DNA from: Desulfobacteraceae bacterium
GTDB lineage: Bacteria > Desulfobacterota > Desulfobacteria > Desulfobacterales > JACKCP01
Assembly (NCBI GenBank): GCA_020633955.1
Contig: JACKCP010000021.1
Coordinates: 1-35,188, forward strand
DNA length: 35,188 bases
Reading direction: 5' to 3'
Under the pieces are notes generated by a model. The model was not told the DNA's origin and made no database searches. It saw only the letters and a list, made by a program, of their open reading frames with translations. A program made the translations under genes and the position numbers. Positions 8,615-16,710 of the stretch are shown here, in pieces. Position 1 is the first letter of the stretch; each line of letters starts with the position of its first letter.

Positions 8615-8893
8615 TCAGTTCACACTGTGGGAAACAACTTCTATGTTAAAAGCTTTCTGAATAAGATTCATAAGAATGTTCAGGCTGTATGTATCCATTG
8701 CATTTGTATCCCAGCCAAGTGCACATAACGTTTCATTAATTGATTCAATTGTAAAAAAACCACCTTCTTTTACTATTTTGAAAGTATCTTTAACCAGTTT
8801 TTCTACCTGACTCGATGTAAAACCTTTATCAACCAGCCTGAAAAAAAGCGTGGCACATAAATCTGTTGAATTCATTGAAGCAGTCTGAAGCAT
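8615..8893 (-). CDS. Hypothetical 92-residue protein
   Basis: I do not recognise the family. It is a soluble, mostly helical-looking protein with no signal peptide or membrane segment and three cysteine- or glycine-marked turns (DLCATLFF, EGGFFTIES, LCALGWD). Coding is supported by a very strong ribosome site (TGGAGGT, 6 bases before the ATG) and by normal residue composition. It lies 75 bases upstream of crcB on the same strand. Immediately upstream is an AT-rich region with nested inverted repeats (8911-8949), which could be its operator. It may be the first gene of the crcB-ispF-cysS run or an independent gene. Confidence 0.6.
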   Translation of the reverse strand: MLQTASMNSTDLCATLFFRLVDKGFTSSQVEKLVKDTFKIVKEGGFFTIESINETLCALGWDTNAMDTYSLNILMNLIQKAFNIEVVSHSVN

Positions 8894-9192
8894 ATTTTAC
8901 CTCCAAAAATTAATTATTTTTAATACTAATTAATAAAAATAATTAGTATCTGTCCATAGGGAAAATACTTTATTTGCATGGGGACTGCTCCCGATTTAAT
9001 AAGTAAACCCCAAATAAAAGTCATGACTTAATAATACAAATTATGTTTATTGTTAATGAGTAATTTGTAATAAATTAAATAATTTTCAATTAGGATAATC
9101 AAATCACTAATTCATATCCTTCAATTTATGTTGAAATTATCGTTTCATGTGCTAAATAAGAATTTAATTTAAACCTAAACGGAGTTTTCTTT
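8894..9192. other. Divergent intergenic region with nested inverted repeats
   Basis: This 299-base AT-rich spacer separates the minus-strand 92-residue gene from the plus-strand response regulator, so it must hold both promoters. It contains two overlapping inverted repeats: TAATTATTTTTA (8911-8922) with TAAAAATAATTA (8934-8945), and ATACTAATT (8923-8931) with AATTAGTAT (8941-8949). Further right is GGGAAAATACT (8959-8969), followed by GGGG...CTCCC (8980-8992), a pattern repeated after the regulator gene. No small gene or RNA was recognised. Confidence 0.5.
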
Positions 9193-9870
9193 TTGAAAGA
9201 CAGAAAAAAAGTACTCATAATAGATGATCACCCTTTGTTTAGAGAAGGCCTTAAATCCATAGTCGAATCCCACAGGGAAATCGAAGTTGCAGGCGAAGCA
9301 GGAAATGCAAGAAGCGGGATGGAAATGATCAGGAAATTAAAACCCGATCTTGCAATAGTTGATATTTCACTCCCTGATAAAAACGGCATAAACCTTACAA
9401 AGGAAATTCTTGAATCATATCCTGACATGAAAATTCTTATAGTAAGCATGCATGCCAAAATAGACTATATTTCTGAGGCTTTTCAGGCTGGAGCCAAAGG
9501 GTATATTGCCAAGGATTCCGCATCAGACAGATTGATTCAGGGGATTGAAACAGTACTTTCAAATGATTATTTTCTTGACTCATCAGTATCCCACCAGGTT
9601 GTGGAAAAACTAATGCAGTTCCCTGTAAAACAGGCAAAAATAGCAGATAATGAGTATGGCAAGCTAACACCCAGGGAACAGGAAGTAATGAGACTTCTTG
9701 CAGAAGGAACAGCTCCTAAGGAAATTGCAGATCAACTTTGCATAAGCCCGAAAACTGTTGAAAATCACAGAGCCAACATAATGAAAAAACTTGATATTCA
9801 TTCAACAATGGAACTGGTAAAATATGCAGCAAGGCTTGGATTGATAGATCTGGATTTATGGAAGGAATAG
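9193..9870 (+). CDS. NarL/FixJ-family response regulator (orphan)
   Basis: This two-domain transcription factor has 225 residues. The receiver domain (about 6-122) has the acidic pair D11-D12, phosphoacceptor D57 (AIVDISLPD), S85 and K107. A LuxR-type HTH follows at about 155-215 (LTPREQEVMRLLAEG ... SPKTVENHRANIMKKL). It begins with TTG: GGAG at 9181-9184 lies 8 bases before it, and the receiver domain needs this N terminus. No histidine kinase gene is adjacent, so the partner is elsewhere. Two similar GGGAAAATACT boxes flank the gene (8959 and 9874) and could be binding sites. The regulated process is unknown. Confidence 0.93.
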   Translation: MKDRKKVLIIDDHPLFREGLKSIVESHREIEVAGEAGNARSGMEMIRKLKPDLAIVDISLPDKNGINLTKEILESYPDMKILIVSMHAKIDYISEAFQAGAKGYIAKDSASDRLIQGIETVLSNDYFLDSSVSHQVVEKLMQFPVKQAKIADNEYGKLTPREQEVMRLLAEGTAPKEIADQLCISPKTVENHRANIMKKLDIHSTMELVKYAARLGLIDLDLWKE

Positions 9871-9873
9871 TCA

Positions 9874-9909
9874 GGGAAAATACTCATTAATTTGTGGGTA
9901 ATTCCCCCC
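9874..9909. promoter_or_regulatory. GGGAAAATACT box with GGG/CCC motif, downstream copy
   Basis: GGGAAAATACT (9874-9884) is followed by GGGTAATTCCCCCC (9896-9909). The same 11-mer followed by a GGGG-CTCCC inverted pair occurs upstream of the regulator gene at 8959-8992. The paired arrangement suggests a protein-binding site or a weak hairpin; function is inferred only. Confidence 0.3.
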
Positions 9910-10034
9910 ATGCCTTTAAAAAAAATATCCCTTTGGATTAAAAAACATATACCAAACTTACAGTGCCAGAATCCATGGTACAGTATGAAGACTCTGATTA
10001 CATAAATCCACTGCCAGTACAACCGGCTTTGCTG

Positions 10035-10386
10035 TCAAGGTTTAATATAGGCACACCCTTTATCCGACTGAAGTTCAATAAGCTTCAAAACCCCGGCTTT
10101 AACGGTTTCACATTCAGAAAAAAGATCACTTGTATCAATACCAAACTTGATTATAGAATTGCTGCATGTGTAAAATTTTACTTTTTTTGAACCAAGCTCT
10201 TTAATATCATCTGAAAATGATTTTGATTTTTCCTTAAGCATCAGATTAATTCCGCTTCCATTAAATACTAATGAAATAAATGAATCCTTATAGTCCACTT
10301 CTTTAAAAAGATTTTTATGTTTCCAAGTGCAAGCAAAGTCTTTTTTCATCGTTGTCATCAATATGGAACACAACCTTTACAGCCAT
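10035..10386 (-). pseudogene. DsrE/DsrF-family protein, frameshifted near its N terminus
   Basis: The C-terminal 100 residues match the small DsrE-like fold (COG1416 type): YKDSFISLVFNGSGINL, a single cysteine in KFYTCSNSI, then FGIDTSDLF, VKAGVLKLIELQ and YIKP. The natural start is the ATG at 10386, 6 bases after GGAG. From there translation gives MAVKVVFHIDDNDEKRLCL and stops at 10318-10320 in the wrong frame. The body is read in another frame, from about 10330 leftwards. Two one-base losses, one near 10328-10333 and one in the A5 run (T5 at 10312-10316), would restore a family-like LGNIKNLFKEV. Related proteins act in sulfur relay or are uncharacterised. This may be a decayed gene or a sequencing error. 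Confidence 0.75.
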
Positions 10387-10698
10387 TATTTTCTCCATTC
10401 TATATTTTTTTAAAACGTAACTATTCGGCAAAAACTGAAAAAGCCGTTTTGGCGACGGATGCTATATTTTTCTGAGCCGATTTCAGGAGATCAGCTTTTT
10501 TTATCTCCTGCCTCGGAGCTTAAGCTAGAATGAGGCTCAGAATGAATATGCAGCCAGTCAAATTGAACTGAACAGTTACTTTAAACCTTTAGTTCTGATT
10601 TTTACACATGAATTTATCATTTGATAACAAAAAAAAAAGCCATTAACCATAATCCCATAAACGATGATACAGACCTGAGACTTCTGGATACAGTCCTT
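10387..10698. other. Intergenic stretch holding repeat copy B
   Basis: The 312 bases between the DsrE-like gene and recD contain R1 copy B (10417-10559), then about 140 AT-rich bases in which no gene was seen. A run of ten A at about 10629-10638 (ten T on the minus strand) downstream of recD could be the tail of a weak terminator, but no convincing stem precedes it. Confidence 0.4.
10417..10559. repeat. Interspersed repeat R1, copy B (best structured)
   Basis: The element begins with GTAACTATTCGG (copy C begins GTAACTATTCAG) and a CGGC...GCCG hairpin. Inside is a nested set of arms: GACGG (10454-10458) with CC-A-GTC (10554-10559), CTGAGCC (10472-10478) with GGCTCAG (10534-10540), and an inner hairpin CAGGAGAT (10484-10491) / ATCTCCTG (10503-10510) around a T-run. 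The order and spacing match copies A and C. It sits directly upstream of the broken DsrE-like gene. Confidence 0.7.
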
Positions 10699-12486
10699 TC
10701 AAGTGCTTTCTGTAAAAACTGATTTACTCCCAATAAAACAAACTTTTTTTCTTGCTCTTGTGATTGCAGTATAAATAAGCTCCCTTGATAAAACCTTTGA
10801 ATCATAATCTGGAATTACTATCAAAATATTATCAAATTCAGAGCCCTGACTTTTGTGAACAGTCATTGCAAAAACAGTTTTTAATTCATTGAGCCTTACT
10901 GGATGAACAGTTTTATATCCTGATTCAAGTGACTGAAAAAAAACTTTTTTCTCTCCTTTTTCATTTTCAAGGCAAATTCCTGTATCTCCGTTGAATAAAT
11001 TATTTACATAATCATTTTGAGTTATAATTACAGGTTTTCCATTATACCATTTTTTTTCATCTGATAAGTTTTTCTTTAAAATTGAGTTTTCAATAATTGT
11101 ATTCAGCTCTGAAACTCCAAAAATTCCATCATTTAATGGAGATAAAATCATGAATTCAGAAAAAAAACTGAATGCAATGTCAGGATCTTTGGTATCAAGA
11201 AACCTTTTATAATATTTTAATCCAAAATCTTTAATATTTTTTTTAAATCCCGAATAGTTTATGGGTTCAATAAATTCTATATCCTGAAAACCTGAATTAA
11301 AAATTTCAGAGCATTTTTTTCGGTCAGCATTTTTTACAGCCTCAGCAAGTTTTCCTATTCCACTTTTTTCATCAAACCTGTAACTTTTTTTTAATTCTGA
11401 TATGGAGTCTGAAATTCTTATATTATCAGATAAAGGTATTTGTTTAAGGCCTTCTGCATCATAAAATTCTTTTAACACATCAATATATTTTTGAGAGTAG
11501 CCTATTTTTTCACCTCTTTTACAAATATCTCCAAAAACCGAGCCAGGTGAAACTGATGCAAGCTGGAATCTGTCTCCAAGAAGTATTAATTTTGCACCAT
11601 CTTCAAGAGCTTCACATAAGTTTGACATAAGTTTCATATCAATCATTGACGCTTCATCAACAATAACAATATCAGCTTTCAGCCTGTTTTCTTTGTTAAA
11701 TAAAAATTTATTGGTTTTTGGTAAAAAACCAAGAAGTCTGTGAATTGTTGATGCTTTAACAGGAAAATATTTTTTGATTTCATCATCAAGACCAATACTT
11801 GAAATGGCTTTTATTATTGCTTCAACCATTCTTGATGCAGCCTTTCCTGTTGGAGCACAAAGCAGAATTTCTGGCTTTTTTGGATAGTCAAGCTCAAGAA
11901 GAATTGCAATTATTTTTACTGTGACTGTTGTTTTCCCAGTTCCAGGACCGCCTGAAACTGCACAGAAGTTGGAAAAGCATGCAGTAATTCCAGCAAATTT
12001 CTGCCAGTCAGGGTTTATTGGCGACAAAGGGAAATATTTATTGATAATCTTTTTTAATTTATCAACCTTGATTATGTCATAATTTTCAACTTGTGATTTT
12101 TGAATTAAAAATTCGGCAAAAAATTTCTCATAATTATAATACCTGTTAAGATAATACAGATTATTTTCCCAGATAACAGGTCGATTTTCAGCGCCAATAC
12201 CAACAAACGAACATTCATGAATTTTTTTTGTGAAAATTTCTTCAGAAATATCATATTTAAGGAGAAATTCTGAAATTTTTTGATCTTTCTCAAGATCAAT
12301 ACATATACTTCCTTTTCTTGTCTCCATACTTAGATACATCAGAAAAAAAATAGTACCTAATGATTTTTCTGTTTCATTTTCAAGTAAAAAATTGGAAAAA
12401 TAAAAATCAAGAAAAGAAAAGCCGTATTCATCTTTAAGAGTAAGAAAAAAATTATAATGTAAATCAGGGTTTGTTAATCTTTTCAT
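10699..12486 (-). CDS. recD: Exodeoxyribonuclease V subunit alpha (RecD)
   Basis: RecD is the fast 5'-to-3' helicase of RecBCD and tracks the 5'-ended strand at a double-strand break. The 595-residue protein has the Walker A motif GGPGTGKTT (179-187), Walker B VIVDEASMID near 270-280, LLGDRFQLASVSPGSVFGD, and the C-terminal SF1 motifs AMTVHKSQGSEFD and YTAITRARKKV. An N-terminal domain of about 150 residues contacts RecC. No good Shine-Dalgarno sequence precedes the ATG. It is separated from recB by the oppositely oriented DUF3334 gene, so it needs its own promoter, probably in the 62-base divergent gap at 12487-12548. Confidence 0.96.
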   Translation of the reverse strand: MKRLTNPDLHYNFFLTLKDEYGFSFLDFYFSNFLLENETEKSLGTIFFLMYLSMETRKGSICIDLEKDQKISEFLLKYDISEEIFTKKIHECSFVGIGAENRPVIWENNLYYLNRYYNYEKFFAEFLIQKSQVENYDIIKVDKLKKIINKYFPLSPINPDWQKFAGITACFSNFCAVSGGPGTGKTTVTVKIIAILLELDYPKKPEILLCAPTGKAASRMVEAIIKAISSIGLDDEIKKYFPVKASTIHRLLGFLPKTNKFLFNKENRLKADIVIVDEASMIDMKLMSNLCEALEDGAKLILLGDRFQLASVSPGSVFGDICKRGEKIGYSQKYIDVLKEFYDAEGLKQIPLSDNIRISDSISELKKSYRFDEKSGIGKLAEAVKNADRKKCSEIFNSGFQDIEFIEPINYSGFKKNIKDFGLKYYKRFLDTKDPDIAFSFFSEFMILSPLNDGIFGVSELNTIIENSILKKNLSDEKKWYNGKPVIITQNDYVNNLFNGDTGICLENEKGEKKVFFQSLESGYKTVHPVRLNELKTVFAMTVHKSQGSEFDNILIVIPDYDSKVLSRELIYTAITRARKKVCFIGSKSVFTEST

Positions 12487-12548
12487 TTTTATGCTATATT
12501 TTATATTTAATAAAGTTTAATTAAACCACTTGAAAGGGCTACAGTACC

Positions 12549-13088
12549 ATGAGCAATGAACCGCAGACAATAGATAAAATTGCAACCCTTCTTTGCAAAT
12601 CTACTAAGCATATAATTGAAACAAGCACAAAACAAAAAATCGAATTCTCAAAAACATTTCAGCAGATTCCAAAGGTAACAATGACTCCAGATATTGGATG
12701 CTTTGTACAATTTACAGGTAATTACAACGGCCTTGTAGTAATAAACCTTACAGAAGCAGCTGCAATGGATATATATACTTCATATATGAAAACCATGGGC
12801 ATGCCGGAAAGTGAACTTGTAAAGGAATTTACATCAAATGATGTAGCAGACAGTATTGGAGAAATAACAAACCAGATCATGGGACTTTTAATGAGAACTG
12901 TTGAAGACAAGTTTGATCTTTCTTCTTTTTGCGGACAGCCAAAGGCTCTGGCTTTAAACAGTGCAATAACGCTTATAATTGACTGCGAATATCAGATACA
13001 CAGAAGACTTGCATTTAAAATTAATGGAAAGCCTTTTCATATGGAAATAGCAATGGAACAGACTGAATTTATTAAAACAAATCTATAA
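12549..13088 (+). CDS. DUF3334 / CheX-like protein
   Basis: This 179-residue soluble protein resembles the DUF3334 family, which has a CheC/CheX-like fold. Recognisable points are TPDIGCFVQFTGNYNGLVVIN (46-66, split here by family signature rather than domain), AAMDIYTSYMKTMGMP, and a helix DVADSIGEITNQIMG in which E105 and N108 have the ExxN spacing of CheC/CheX/FliY phosphatases. This suggests dephosphorylation of a CheY-like receiver, but no chemotaxis gene is near. The start is preceded by AAGGG. It sits between recB and recD on the opposite strand and is closed by a strong terminator (13108-13145), so it behaves as an inserted independent unit. Confidence 0.75.
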   Translation: MSNEPQTIDKIATLLCKSTKHIIETSTKQKIEFSKTFQQIPKVTMTPDIGCFVQFTGNYNGLVVINLTEAAAMDIYTSYMKTMGMPESELVKEFTSNDVADSIGEITNQIMGLLMRTVEDKFDLSSFCGQPKALALNSAITLIIDCEYQIHRRLAFKINGKPFHMEIAMEQTEFIKTNL

Positions 13089-13107
13089 TATCAACAAAAA
13101 AAATCTG

Positions 13108-13145
13108 ATTGACAGCTTTTAAGCATCAGCTGAGAAGCTGTCAAT
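13108..13145. terminator. Strong, probably bidirectional terminator
   Basis: An 11-base perfect stem, ATTGACAGCTT (13108-13118) / AAGCTGTCAAT (13135-13145), is followed on the plus strand by a run of seven T (13145-13151). On the minus strand the stem is followed by a T-rich stretch (eight T in a row around 13096-13103). It can end both the DUF3334 gene (+) and recB (-), which converge here. Confidence 0.9.
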
Positions 13146-13160
13146 TTTTTTAAACAGGGA

Positions 13161-16100
13161 TTATACTTCAACTTTTAAAGGCATATCATAAAAAACTCCA
13201 TTTTTACCATTGCCATCATCTATCCCTCTGATAAAGAGATAATAAACCCCACCAAAATTTTGTGAATAGGAATAGTTATTCCCAAGTCTGTATCTTAAAT
13301 ATTTATCAAGGGAATAGGAATAAATATAATACTGCAAAAAATAAAGATTTGAACAGATTTCAGGAAATAATTTTTCAGGTTCATAATCTGAATAAGAAAA
13401 TCCAAGATGGTTTGATTTCCAGTCAAGAACATAAAACCTGTTCTCATGTTCAAAAACAAGGTCAATAAAACCTTTCATGAACCCTTTTGATTCATTTGCA
13501 TATATATTTTTAAGTATTTCCCTGAATTCATTTTTAAGTTCAAGTGAGCCAAGTTTTTTTAAATAATTATTTATTTCGTTTTCCTGTAAGGGATAAAAAA
13601 ATTCAAGTTCAGTTATTTTTTTGTCATTTTTTATATTTTTTAAAAAAAGTCCACTCTCAAGTTCTTTATTCAATACATTTTCAACCATCTGAGTAATGCA
13701 AAAAAGCCAGTCTTTTTCAAAACCATATTTTTCAAGTTTGAGTTTTACCAGATCCTCAATTTCTTCATGAGATGCACAAAAATTCAAATCTTCAAATATT
13801 GAATGAAAAAAAATCCCTGCAAAAGCACCTTTTGGAAAATTGAATATATTTAGCTCATTATCATTTATTTTTGACTTATCAGGTGTTTTTTCTGACTGAG
13901 AATCAAACCTTTCATCGTCTTTTTCCTTTTTTGAGGATACAAGAGAAAAACTTGAAATCTGAAAACTTTTTTCAATTTCTTTATTAAATTCGCATCTTTT
14001 AAAAATTTGAATTTCATTTGATATACTGTAATTATGAAGTGGAAAATTTTTTGGAGATTCATGAATACAAAAGCTTATGGAACCTTCTGAATTTGCTGAA
14101 ATCATTTTTATTGTAGAGAAAACGTCTTTTGTCTCATTTGAATAATTATCTGAATCCATATTTTGTTTTTTTGAAAAAAGCCTTAAAGCATAAGAATCAT
14201 TTTTATCTTCATCAAAACCAAGAAATACATAAGTTTTATATTTTGCTCTTGTTACTGATACATAAAAAGTTCTTAAATCTTCTGCTATAAGTTCTTCGTT
14301 AAGTATCGCCTTTGGGAACTGATTTAAATCAGCACTGAAATCAAGAATAAGTTCCTGTGTTTCCATGTCATGATACAATACACCGTCTTTATTAATATTC
14401 ATTTTCTTTTTTGGAAAAAAGGCGCAGAATACTATTGGAAATTCAAGTCCCTTGCTTTTGTGAACAGTCATTATTTTAAGTTTTTTTCTGTCACTTTCCA
14501 TTCTGAGCTGAAATTCTTCAGAGGAACTGCTGCTGTTGTAAATTTTATCTGCAAGCCAGTTTATAAGTGATTTTTTACCATGGCGGTTTTTCATTTCCTC
14601 TTCATGCAAAACCTCAAAAATATGAATAAGATTTGAAACCCTTCTTTCACCTGAAACAAGTTTTGCCTGAATATTTAAAATATTATGCTCATAATAAAGG
14701 GAATTAAGCATTTCCATGACAGACGAATTTGTCCAAAGTTCATTGAACATTTTAAATTTATTTAAAATTTCTGTCCATTCGGATTCATTGGATAAAGCAT
14801 TGTTAAGGTTTGAGGCAGACATTAAAAAAAGTCCGCCTGTGAGAACTTTTTTTATTTTTCTTTCATTTGAATAATTTTCAACACAGTCAAGGAATTCTAA
14901 AATATTTTCAGCTTCTTCTGTGTCAAATACAGATTCTTCACTTGTAAGAACACTTGGAATATTATTCTCTTCAAGATATTTTCTTATTTCCCTTCCAAAC
15001 TGATTTTCCTTTACAAGAATTGCTATATCAGAAAGTAAGATTTCCTTATCATTAATTGATAAATTTTTATTCTGTGACATTGATAAAAGTCTTGAAATCT
15101 CAGATACAATATACTTTAAAATAAATTTTTTCTTGTCTGGGACTTTTTTTGCAGCTTCTTCTGTCATAAGAACAAACTCAACACCGCTTGCCACCCTGCC
15201 GTTTTCAATCATTGAGTCATTTTGTGGTTTGGCTGCTTCAATTTTAATGTAATTTATTTCTTCAATTGAAAAGGGATTATTTGAATATGAAAAAATATTA
15301 TTTACAGCTTTTACAGCACAATGGGAAGATCTGTAGTTTTTATTGAGTGTAAAAATCTGATCTGCATCTTTTTTTGCATTTAAATAGGCAAAAATATCTG
15401 CCCCCCTGAATCTGTAAATTGCCTGCTTTGGATCACCAATAAAAAAAAGAGGAGAATAACCTTTGAATATTTTTTTAAAAATTTCATACTGAATTATGTC
15501 AGTATCCTGAAATTCGTCTATTAATGCAGCCTTGTATTTTTTTCTTAATATATTTTTCAGATTATCTTCTGTGTCTTTATCTAATGCAGTTTTAAGTTTT
15601 ATTAAAAAATCACCAAACCCTAAAATTTTCTGGTCTTCTTTTAAATCAAAAAGAAGTTTTGATGTCTCAATAAATCCTGTTTTTTTAAAATCAAAAATAA
15701 ATTTAAGTCGTTCTTCATCTGCTTCAATAGCTCTTTCATAAAGAGCCTGTGCTTTTTCAAAGAAAATATGATCTTTAGCTTTTTTCCCTTTTTTTACTCC
15801 CTTTGAAATTTCTGAACTAGTGAAATAAAAAAAAGGATTCTTCCTTCCATTTATTTTATCACTTGCATAAACTGAAACAGGATTTCCATCGGATTCAAAA
15901 ACAGTGTCAAGGTATCTTGTTCTTTCATCAAGATATTCATGTCCTGAAAAAGTTTTTTTAAAAATATCTGAATCACTTAAAATACTGATAATTTGTTTTT
16001 TTTCAGACTTCCAGATTTTTGCAGCTTCTTTTTCATAATCATTAAATTCTTCAATTACTTTTTCAAATTCTTCACTTGGTTTGAGACTTTCAATTTTCAT

Positions 16101-16700
16101 ATCATGGTAATTGGAGTATTTTTTTACTATAGAGGCAATATCTTTTGGGCCAATATTCTCTTTAAAAAGAATATCAGCTTTTTTATAACTGCATTCATCA
16201 ATATATTTCCTGTAAAAATCATCTGCACATTTCTGGATAAGAAGGGATTCATCAGTTAAAATTTTAGACTCAAAAAAATTTTTTGTTTCAAAGGCATGCT
16301 CTGATAAAATTTTGTAACAAAATCCATGTATTGTAAAAATACATGAAAGATCAAAATTTCTTATTGCACAAATAATTTTTTCCATACCAGAGTCTAAATC
16401 TTTGCATGATTCAATAAGGCTTAATATATAAGGGTCTTCAACTTGTTCTTTTTGATTGTTCAAAAAAAACTCAAATCCCTTGAGTGCGTCTCTTAATCTT
16501 TTTAAAATCCTGTCCTTTAATTCTGAAGCAGCAGCCTCTGTAAATGTAACAACAAGGATTTCTTCAATAGCAAGGCCTTTTTCCAGAATAAGCCTTAATA
16601 CAATTGAAGTTATTGTATAGGTTTTCCCAGTTCCTGCACTTGCCTCAATAAGGGTTGTAAGATTATTTATATCTGTTTTAAAGGGATCAAAAATTTTCAT
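13161..16700 (-). CDS. recB: Exodeoxyribonuclease V subunit beta (RecB)
   Basis: RecB supplies the 3'-to-5' helicase and the only nuclease of RecBCD. The 1179-residue protein is full length. The N-terminal Walker A motif EASAGTGKT is at 19-27, DEFQDTD and FIGDPKQAIYRFRGAD are the Walker B and motif III segments, and MTVHKSKGLEFPIVF is motif V. The C-terminal nuclease has the FFHSIFEDL histidine and D1080, D1093 and K1095 (GFIDLVF, LDWKSN), with the same 13 and 2 residue spacing as the E. coli catalytic triad. It starts 10 bases after recC and ends at the terminator at 13108-13145. Confidence 0.97.
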   Translation of the reverse strand: MKIFDPFKTDINNLTTLIEASAGTGKTYTITSIVLRLILEKGLAIEEILVVTFTEAAASELKDRILKRLRDALKGFEFFLNNQKEQVEDPYILSLIESCKDLDSGMEKIICAIRNFDLSCIFTIHGFCYKILSEHAFETKNFFESKILTDESLLIQKCADDFYRKYIDECSYKKADILFKENIGPKDIASIVKKYSNYHDMKIESLKPSEEFEKVIEEFNDYEKEAAKIWKSEKKQIISILSDSDIFKKTFSGHEYLDERTRYLDTVFESDGNPVSVYASDKINGRKNPFFYFTSSEISKGVKKGKKAKDHIFFEKAQALYERAIEADEERLKFIFDFKKTGFIETSKLLFDLKEDQKILGFGDFLIKLKTALDKDTEDNLKNILRKKYKAALIDEFQDTDIIQYEIFKKIFKGYSPLFFIGDPKQAIYRFRGADIFAYLNAKKDADQIFTLNKNYRSSHCAVKAVNNIFSYSNNPFSIEEINYIKIEAAKPQNDSMIENGRVASGVEFVLMTEEAAKKVPDKKKFILKYIVSEISRLLSMSQNKNLSINDKEILLSDIAILVKENQFGREIRKYLEENNIPSVLTSEESVFDTEEAENILEFLDCVENYSNERKIKKVLTGGLFLMSASNLNNALSNESEWTEILNKFKMFNELWTNSSVMEMLNSLYYEHNILNIQAKLVSGERRVSNLIHIFEVLHEEEMKNRHGKKSLINWLADKIYNSSSSSEEFQLRMESDRKKLKIMTVHKSKGLEFPIVFCAFFPKKKMNINKDGVLYHDMETQELILDFSADLNQFPKAILNEELIAEDLRTFYVSVTRAKYKTYVFLGFDEDKNDSYALRLFSKKQNMDSDNYSNETKDVFSTIKMISANSEGSISFCIHESPKNFPLHNYSISNEIQIFKRCEFNKEIEKSFQISSFSLVSSKKEKDDERFDSQSEKTPDKSKINDNELNIFNFPKGAFAGIFFHSIFEDLNFCASHEEIEDLVKLKLEKYGFEKDWLFCITQMVENVLNKELESGLFLKNIKNDKKITELEFFYPLQENEINNYLKKLGSLELKNEFREILKNIYANESKGFMKGFIDLVFEHENRFYVLDWKSNHLGFSYSDYEPEKLFPEICSNLYFLQYYIYSYSLDKYLRYRLGNNYSYSQNFGGVYYLFIRGIDDGNGKNGVFYDMPLKVEV

Positions 16701-16710
16701 GTAATTTAAG

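Noticed and set aside
9963..10190. Plus-strand 75-codon frame opposite the DsrE-like gene
   Set aside because: It lies antisense to a recognisable protein domain and has no ribosome site.
10617..10805. Minus-strand 62-codon frame at the end of recD
   Set aside because: It overlaps the conserved RecD C terminus in another frame and matches nothing.
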